Below are positions 17,063 through 23,579 of a DNA stretch of 23,579 nt, piece by piece. Where the stretch lies: the NCBI GenBank assembly GCA_016710885.1, contig JADJUC010000011.1:1-23579 (forward strand), in the 5' to 3' direction. This stretch comes from Candidatus Proximibacter danicus. Lineage in GTDB: Bacteria > Pseudomonadota > Gammaproteobacteria > Burkholderiales > Rhodocyclaceae. The first letter of the stretch is position 1; the number at the start of each line of letters is the position of its first letter. The position numbers and the translations under genes are program-made. The notes under the pieces are model-generated. The model saw only the letters and a program-made list of their open reading frames with translations, was not told the DNA's origin and did no database searches.

Positions 17063-19274
17063 TCACCTTGCGCCAGCGGCCTGGCCAGAATGCCGAAGAC
17101 GCAACGCGTTTCCGATCACCGACACTGAACTCAGACTCATCGCCAAGGCCGCGATCATCGGCGATAGCAGCCAGCCGGTAAGCGGGTACAACACGCCTGC
17201 GGCCAACGGGATGCCCAGCGCGTTAGACGAAGGCGAAGGCGAGGTTCTGCTTCATGTTCGCCACCGTCTCGTCCGAGAGGGTGCGGGCCCGCGCAATGCC
17301 GCGCAGATCCCCTTGACCAGCGTCACCAGAGCGCGGTTCATGGCCACGTCGGTGCCCGCGCCCATCGCCACACCGACATCGGCCTTGGCCAGCGCCGACG
17401 CATCGTTGATACCATCGCCGGCCATCGCCACGATGCGGCCCTCACCCTGCAACTTCGTCACCAGTGCCAGTTTATCGGCGGGCTTGACGCCGCCAGCACT
17501 TCGTCGATTCCCAGCCGTGATGCAATGGCCTGGGCCGTGGTCAGCCCGTCGCCGGTGGCCATGATCACGCGCAGTCCTGCGGTCTTCAGCGCCGCCAGCG
17601 CCTTCTGGGGTGCTGGCCTTGACCGGGTCGGACACGGCCAGCAAGCCGGCCAACTGGTCATCCACGGCCAGCGCCATGACGCTGGCGCTTCGGCACGCAG
17701 CGCCTCAGCTGGCGTCTCAAGCGAGTCGACGACCACGCCGATCTGTTTCATCAGCGCCGTATTGCCCAGCGCCAGCGCCTTGCCGCCGACGCTGCCGCGC
17801 ACGCCAATGCCAGTGCTGGACTCGAAGCCTTCGGCCTTGTCGAGTACAAGATTGCGCTCGCGGGCCGCCGTCACGATGGCCTGCGCCAGCGGATGTTCGC
17901 TGCCCTGGTCAAGGCTGGCCGCCAGCCGCAGCACCTCGTCCTGGTTGAATCCGGGGCCGGCAACGACGCGGTCGAAGCGCGGTCTGCCCTCGGTCAGCGT
18001 GCCGGTCTTGTCGACGATCAGTGTATCCACCTTGCGCAGGTTTTCGATCGCTGCGGCGTCGCGGAACAGTACCCCTGGTGGCTGCGCTTTGCTGGTGGCA
18101 ACCATGATCGACATCGGCGTGGCCAACCCCAGGGCACAGGGGCAGGCCACGACGAGCACGGCGACCGCATTGATCAGCCCATAGACCCAGCTCGATTCAC
18201 CGGCCGACGAAGGCCCGAAGAACCCCCAGGCGAAGAAGGTCAGGAACGCGATGGCGACGACACTGATGACGAAGGTTCCCGCCACCTGATCGGCCATGCG
18301 CTGCATCGGCGCACGCGAGCGCTGGGCTTGCGCCACCATTTGCACGATGCCAGCCAGCACGGTCTGAGCGCCAACCCTTGTCGGCGCGCATCACCAGCGC
18401 ACCGCTGTGTTGAGCGTGGCGCCGATAAGGGGGCGCCCACAGCCTTGGTGGACCGGCATGGGTTCACCAGTGAGCATCGACTCGTCCACCGCGCTGCCAC
18501 CTTCGATCACCACGCTGTCCACGGGCACCTTCTCGCCCGGGCGCACACGCAGCTTGTCGCCGGCACGGACGTCGGCCAGCGGCACATCGTGCTCGCTGCC
18601 GTCGTCAGCCAGGCGCGCGCGGTCTTCGGCGCCAGACCGAGCAGTGACTTGATGGCAGCGGAAGTCTGCGAACGGGCCTTTGCCTTCGAGCATCTGCCCG
18701 AGCAGTGTCAGCGAGATGATCACGGCGGTGCCTCGAAGGGACCGCCACATGGCCCATTGAAATGAGTCCGGGAATAACTGTGGCGCGACTGTGGCGAAAA
18801 TGCTAAACGAAGGCCGAACCGGTACCTAGCTGATCAGCGTCCACATGTTGGGGCTACAGGACGATCGACTGCGCGCCGCGCACGAAGAATGGCCAGCCGG
18901 GCCCACAACACTACGGGCGCAGGAAGACGGCAAGCTCGATCCAGTTTTGCAAGCCCTGTCGAACAGCGCCAGGCGGTGCCCGAACATGGCCAGTACAAAG
19001 ACGACCACGGTCAGCGGCAGCGTCCAGAGAAGCGCCGCTGAAAGTCCACGAGTTCCTTGTTCTCCTCTTCGTCCAGCGCGGGCAGCACCGGCTCCAGCGC
19101 CATGCCGCACTTCGGACAGGTACCGGGACCGACCTGCTGGATCTCCGGATGCATGGGGCAGGTGTAGACCGCTCCACGCGGCACCGTGGTGGTGTTTGAT
19201 TCACCAGGCGGCGGCTGCGAAGCGGGCGTATCCCGCCCGTGCGGGATATCGGGGTGCAGTACTTCTGTGACCAT
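17063..19274 (-). CDS. copA: Copper-translocating P1B-type ATPase with N-terminal heavy-metal-binding domain, frameshifted
   Basis: An ATP-driven exporter of Cu(I) or Ag(I). The start at 19274 (MVTEVLHPDIPHG) is followed by YTCPMHPEIQQVGPG and TCPKCGMALEP, the short heavy-metal-binding domain found in CopA/SilP-type pumps in place of CxxC HMA domains. Then come membrane helices (LPLTVVVFVLAMFGHRLALF), the actuator loop LTGEPMPV, the metal-site motif VACPCALGLATPM, the phosphorylation site DKTGTLTEGRP, the SEHPLA nucleotide-site His and the hinge GDGINDASALAKADVGVAMG. With frames corrected the C-terminus reads VSVIGNALRLRHSG and stops at 17063, about 737 residues, normal for the type. At least seven frame changes occur. 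GAGTDVA replaces the usual GTGTDVA. The tiny Met/Trp/Gly-rich membrane protein just upstream is probably co-transcribed. Confidence 0.93.
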
Positions 19275-19316
19275 GCTCAGACCTTTGTACAAGCGGATGG
19301 GCGTGCTTGCCCGCGG

Positions 19317-19531
19317 TCACTTGCGTTTCTGCATCACGATCCAGACCAGCAATCCAACGACGACGACCAGCAGGACCGGAACCCACATCCCGCCGTAACC
19401 ACCCATCCAGCCACCCATCCAGCCACCATTCCAGTCGCTTCCGTTCATCATGTGGCGGTCCTGCGCGCGTTAACCAGGCCGGCGCCCAGCGCCAGAGTGA
19501 AAGCAGTTGCAGGTTTGAGTCTGAATTTCAT
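19317..19531 (-). CDS. Small Met/Trp/Gly-rich secreted membrane protein upstream of the copper ATPase, probable frameshift
   Basis: As written there are two overlapping mini-genes. One has 27 codons from 19531 behind a strong AAGGAG site (MKFRLKPATAFTLALGAGLV, a signal-peptide-like leader). The other has 44 codons from 19451 (MMNGSDWNGGWMGGWMGGYG followed by the helix VPVLLVVVVGLLVWIV and the tail MQKRK). Removing two bases in GCGCGCAGG near 19468 fuses them into one product of about 70 residues: leader ending VNA, short linker, WMGG repeat and C-terminal membrane anchor. I favour the fused reading because the leader then has a proper cleavage site. Lying 42 bases before the copper ATPase and exposing Met residues to the periplasm, it may handle Cu or Ag at the membrane. 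I do not recognise a named family. Confidence 0.6.
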
Positions 19532-19803
19532 GATGTCTTCTCCTTCGAAACCGGCTGCGCCGGACCCGACGCCACGGATACAACGCTGGGCCAAGGGGAC
19601 TGGCACTGTCTGTGCGGGGACGAACGCAAGACATCCACAGCCAATTGCAGCGTTGCCGATATGGCCACCGCAGCTCAGCGCCAGCGGTCGACCCTGCGCT
19701 TACTGCGGCTTGTTCGAGTCGCTGGGTACCGAGGCCAGCAGATTTTCCCTCGTCCTTCAAGGGCTGTGCGTGACGCGCCTGCGCCTCGATCACGATGGCT
19801 TCG
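19532..19803. other. Spacer with no supported gene
   Basis: Between the inferred MscS stop and the small copper-associated gene. Open frames on both strands are long only because GC is high, and none matches a family I know. The strong AAGGAG just before 19531 serves the small membrane protein. No clear terminator or CueR-type promoter was found, although a promoter for the copper genes should lie here or just upstream. Confidence 0.4.
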
Positions 19804-21242
19804 CTATAAAGACCAGCTTCCGCCTGGGTGGATACTCGCATCGGTGTCCTCCGCCGGCGCTGCGGTAGTGCGCCGACGCAGCGGCCCGGTGTCGCCCGTC
19901 GCAGCAACTGCAGTCGCGGTGCGGTCGATCAGGTGACGGGTACGCCCTGCGGGAAAATGAGACCTCGCGCTCGTCGTCGGGTATCGAGATGCCGTGCTCC
20001 TGAAAGGCCCGTTTGACCAGCCAGATGACCGATGAACGGACCTTCAACCAGCTGTGTTCGCGGCCATTCAGCCAGAAATAGACCCGCAGGTTGACCGCCG
20101 ACGGCCCAAGGCTGTCGACCAGCACCGAGGGCTCCGGGTCCTGCAGGACTGCCGGGTGATTGACCAGTACCTGGCGCGCGACCTCCTGTGCGTCGGTGAT
20201 CAGGGCAGCGTAGTCGATGCCGACGACGAAGTCCTCGCGCCGATTGGTGTTGCTCGTGAAGTTGCGCAGGTTGGTTTTGTAGACCGTGGCATTCGGGATC
20301 TGGACGAGGTTGCCGTCCAGCGTCATCAGGATCGTCGTACGGACATTGAGCTGCTGTACGTAGCCGGTGACCCCGGCGATCTCGACGAGATCCCCCGTCT
20401 CGAACGGGCGCTGCATGCTGAGAAAGACGCTGGCCAGAAAGTTCTCCGTGATGTCGCGAAACGCGATGCCCAGTGCCAATCCGATCAGCCCGGTGCGCCG
20501 ACCACCGTCAGTGCCAGCTGGGTCAGGCCGGAGACCCGCAGAACCACGTAAGCGCCGGCGAGCACGACGAGCAGCCGGCGCTGCGGGCGAACACTGCGCC
20601 GCAGCGCGGGCCCTCGATGCGTGGGGCCAGAAAGGCCGCCATGGGCGTGTGGCGATCACCCCGGCGCCGACCGACAGCACCAGGATGATCATGCCGAAGA
20701 TGAGGAGGGGCAACGAGCGGACGAAATCACGCCACAAGGTGAGCAGTCCGGTCCACGCCGGTCGCATGTCCCACGGAAGGCTGTGGCACCTCGATCCTGT
20801 TGGCCACCGCGACGACGTCCTGGGTGTTGCGCGCCAGATCCCCCGCCCACTTCCGCAGCGCCTCGGTCTCCGTCTGGCCGCTGAGGAAGACAACGCCAGC
20901 ATCGACCCGCACCCGGGCGCCGGTGAACCAGCCCGTGGCGTCGAGGACGCTTTGCAGGCGCCGACCGATCTCTTCGTCGCGCGCGACCGGTATGACATCG
21001 ACGGCGGCAGGTGCTGCGGAACGTTCTTCGCTAACACCACTGGCCGGCGTATGCATGAGAGGGGCCGGAGCAACCGAGTCCTGCGCTCCCTGGGCACCCT
21101 GTGCAATCACCGCGAAGGACAGCAGGCCGCACAAGGCAACGCCCCGCACGGCCGCCGCGAGGCGTCGCCAGACCGCCCCGCGCATCGCGGCCGACAACGG
21201 GCCGCCGGCACGGACACCGACCGATTTGGATATCTTGATCAT
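19804..21242 (-). CDS. BON-domain MscS-type mechanosensitive channel, frameshifted
   Basis: Start at 21242 (MIKISKSVGVRAGG) leads into a signal peptide (VALCGLLSFAVIAQGAQGAQ). A BON domain (about residues 65-130, GRRLQSVLDATGWFTGARVR to RNTQDVVAVANRIEVPQP) lies in the periplasm. Next are membrane helices (SLPLLIFGMIILVLSVGAGV), the pore/TM3 end (IGLALGIAFRDITENFLASV) and the cytoplasmic beta domain (RPFETGDLVEIAGVTGYVQQ, LDGNLVQIPNATVYKTNLRN). MscS proteins open under membrane tension to release solutes. BON fusions are known among larger MscS relatives, and BON is thought to contact membranes. Three to four frame changes occur, around 20,795, 20,620, 20,500 and 19,955. The C-terminus is uncertain: it stops near 19,933 or, with one base removed, runs to 19,804. 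The neighbouring DUF2254 gene is divergent. Confidence 0.87.
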
Positions 21243-21460
21243 GCCTTCAGGATGCGCATCCGTCGGCAATGCTTCCGTGCGATGCCGCACAGAGGGCCAT
21301 TGTCGGCAGTGCTGACGGTACGAGTGATCCCTTCGCGCGTGGTCGTTGGCTGAGTGCGGTAGCGCACGGTGCATTTCGGGCAAAAACCTCACGCTCTGTC
21401 GAAGGCGCGTTCGGCGCCAGCGGGCGTTGGGTCTCAGGCGCAAGGATTGAAGGAGGTTGC

Positions 21461-22801
21461 TTGAAGGCACTGTTGCTGACGCTCTGGGATCGTCTCCGAT
21501 CCAGTTTCTGGTTCGTCAGCGGCCATGGCCTGTCTGGCCGCGGGTCTGGCGTTCGGTGCCGTCGCGGTCGACAAGGCCGTTGGTGACGACTGGCCGGAGC
21601 GCCTCGGCTGGAGCTATTCCGGTGGTGCCGAGGGCGCCAGCCTGGTGCTGGGTACTGTGGCCGGGTCGATGATTGCGATCGCCGGTACCGTGTTCTCGAT
21701 GACGCTGGTGGCGATGTCTGTCGCCTCCCCCCAATTGGTCCCCGCTTGCCGCGCAATTTCATGCGCGACACGACCAATCAGGTGGTGCTGGGCACTTTCG
21801 TGGCTACCTTTGTGTATTGCCGCTCGTGCGCGCACCATCCGGCGCGCGCCGACGAGGTGGCATTCGGTACCTCATCTCGCCGTCAGCTTGGGCGTACTGC
21901 TGGCCATGGTCAGCATCGGGGTGCTGATCTACTTCATCCACCACATCTCCGTCTCGATCCAGGCGGATGATGTCGTGGCACGGGTCACAGGGAACTGAGG
22001 AGGAATTGGCAGGCTGTTTCCCGGCCAGTTGGGCAAGCCCGGACCCCGGCTGCGAAAGCGCCAGACAACGCCGACCTGCCAGCGGCGTTCGAGCGCGAGT
22101 CGCGTCCAGTGGGTGCGCTCGAAGACGGCTACCTCCAGTTGATCGACGCCGACGCCCTGATGGCGCTGGCTAGCCAGGAAGACCTGCTGCTGCGGCTGGA
22201 GCGGCGGCCCGGGCACTACCTCGTCAAAGGCCAGGCAATGGTCATGGTCTGGCCCGGGGAGCGGGTGACCGAAGCCTTGGTGGATCAGCTGAACGATGCC
22301 TTCGTGTTTGGCAACCAGCGCACCGCCACCCAGGATGTCGAGTTCTCGTTCTACCAGTTGGTCGAGATCGCCGTGCGGGGCGCTTTCCCCGGCATCAACG
22401 ACCCGTTCACGGCGATCGCCTGCGTGGATCGACTGGGACCGGCCCTGTGCAGCCCTCGCCCAACGCGACATGCCATCACCGCCTGATTCGACACGCACGG
22501 GCGGCTGCTGCTGGCGCCGGGGTCACATTTCCCCGGGATTGTCAGACACGGCCTTCAACCAGATCCGGCAAAGCGCGCGGTCGAACCCGGCGGTGGCGAT
22601 CCGCATGCTCGATGTCATCGGCCAGATTGCCAGCTACCTGCAACACCCGCAGGATGTGGCCTGTCTCCAGCGCCACGCCGACATGATCGTCAGAGGGGTG
22701 CGGGAGGCTGTGCCAGAGGCGGAAGACCGGTCGCCGCCGAGACGCGCTTTATCGCGGCGGCACAGGCGCGTACAGGCTTCACGATTAAGCGAGGGGCGTG
22801 A
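21461..22801 (+). CDS. DUF2254 predicted membrane protein, frameshifted
   Basis: Start is TTG at 21461 behind a perfect AAGGAGG with four spacer bases; the frame reads LKALLLTLWDRLRSSFWFV. Membrane helices follow (MACLAAGLAFGAVAVDKAVG, VLGTVAGSMIAIAGTVFSMT, AVSLGVLLAMVSIGVLIYFI), with the family block NFMRDTTNQVVLGTFVATFV in a shifted frame and IHHISVSIQADDVVARVTGN. A soluble C-terminal part contains DADALMALASQEDLLLRLER, GINDPFTAIACVDRLG and the end FIAAAQARTGFTIKRGA at 22801. These blocks match the DUF2254 family of inner-membrane proteins, which has no established function. Corrected length is about 445 residues. About six frame changes are needed. The stop lies six bases before cbpA, so the two genes probably form an operon. 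Confidence 0.82.
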
Positions 22802-22807
22802 GAAATT

Positions 22808-23579
22808 ATGGAATTCAAGGACTACTACCAGACGTTCGGCGTTAGCCGCGAGGCAACGCAGGACGAAATTCGGAAAGCCTTTCGAAAACTGGCGCGGAAA
22901 TATCATCCCGACGTCTCAAAAGAGCCGGACGCCGAGGCTCGCATGAAGGAAGTCAACGAGGCCAATGCGGTGCTCTCCGATCCGGAAAAGCGCGCCGCTT
23001 ACGATCAACTGGGGAGCGGCCACCGACCCGGCGAGGAGTTCCGTCCGCCACCGGACTGGGATGCCGGTTTCGAGTTTTCCGGCCAGGGGTTTTCGCCGCA
23101 CGAGGCAGCGGATTTTTCCGATTTCTTCGCCCGGATTTTCGGCGGCAGGGGCGAGGCGCAGGGTTTTCGCACCCATCCCGGTCAGCATGCGCAGGGTGAA
23201 GATCATCATGCCAAGGTGGTGCTCGACATTGAGGATAGTTTTTCCGGCGCGACGCGGCAGATCTCGCTGCGCGTGCCGCGCCTCGACGAAGGCGGCCATA
23301 TCGTGCTCGACACGCGCACGCTCAACGTGAAGATGCCGCGCGGCGTGCGCGCCGGCCAGATCATCCGCTTGGCGGGACAAGGTGCGCCTGGCTACCAGGG
23401 GGGGCTGAATGACCAAGGCGGTCGCCTGGCGATCTGCTGCTCGAAGTGCAGTTCCGCCCGCATCCGCGCCTGCGTGTCGACGGCCGTATCTCGTCGCACC
23501 TGCCCTGGCACGACGGGGAGGCCGCGCTCGGCGCGGTGATCCCAGTCGAAACGCCGGGCATTACGCTCAGGTGCGCATC
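22808..23579 (+). CDS. cbpA: CbpA-type DnaJ co-chaperone, 3' end off window, one frameshift
   Basis: CbpA is an Hsp40 that stimulates DnaK and binds curved DNA in E. coli. The J domain occupies residues about 4-70 (FKDYYQTFGVSREATQDEIR) with the essential HPD motif in ARKYHPDVSKEP. A Gly/Phe-rich linker (ADFSDFFARIFGGRGEAQGF) is followed by the first substrate-binding beta domain (DIEDSFSGATRQISLRVPRL, LNVKMPRGVRAGQIIRLAGQ). There is no zinc-finger domain, which separates it from DnaJ. One missing base near 23425 shifts the frame; the text should continue as GDLLLEVQFRPHPRLRVDGR and then ALGAVIPVETPGITL to the window edge. A CbpM modulator gene, if present, would lie beyond the window. No sigma-32 site was seen directly upstream. 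Confidence 0.93.

Noticed and set aside
19229..19251. Inverted repeat ATCCCGC...GCGGGAT as operator or terminator
   Set aside because: It lies inside the coding start of the copper ATPase and has no T run.

Overview
The window looks like a chromosomal segment of a GC-rich betaproteobacterium, most likely in the Rhodocyclales. The basis is general protein resemblance (GreB, HtpG, TorD-type chaperone, BON-MscS and DUF2254 proteins), so the lineage is an inference. The sequence carries several dozen apparent single-base frameshifts and at least one in-frame stop. They hit housekeeping genes such as htpG and greB as hard as accessory genes, so they look like uncorrected long-read or draft-assembly errors rather than gene decay. 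Most genes below are therefore given as one locus spanning several broken reading frames.

Left half (1 to about 11,210, all minus strand, transcribed right to left): a dense respiratory operon. In transcription order it holds a small secreted Pro-rich protein, a five-heme cytochrome c, a Tat-exported DmsA-like molybdopterin oxidoreductase, a DmsB-like four-cluster ferredoxin, a TorD-family chaperone, a c551-type cytochrome, a second Tat-exported ferredoxin, an NrfD-type quinol-interacting membrane protein, a multiheme cytochrome c, two unrecognised small genes and a sensor histidine kinase whose periplasmic part carries a CxxCH heme motif. Many junctions are ATGA overlaps. The layout suggests electron flow between the quinone pool (NrfD, Fe-S, multiheme c), a soluble cytochrome c and a periplasmic molybdoenzyme, with a heme-based redox sensor as possible regulator. 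The substrate cannot be read from the sequence.

Just upstream of that operon, and separated from it by a near-perfect intrinsic terminator, lies a gene for a secreted 142-aa protein made almost entirely of Gly-Met-Ser-Gly-Met repeats (28 Met, no Cys, no His). It is a candidate Met-rich oxidant sink or Cu(I)/Ag(I) binder.

Middle (11.7 to 17.0 kb, plus strand): a divergent intergenic region, then greB overlapping a large CBS-PAS-GAF-GGDEF signalling protein whose GGDEF signature segment is missing. Next come an inverted repeat, a near-consensus heat-shock (sigma-32) promoter and htpG.

Right part (17.0 to 23.6 kb): on the minus strand a CopA-type copper ATPase preceded by a tiny Met/Trp/Gly-rich membrane protein, and a BON-MscS channel. 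On the plus strand a DUF2254 membrane protein and a cbpA-type co-chaperone that runs off the window. Together this side reads as a metal, osmotic and heat stress block.
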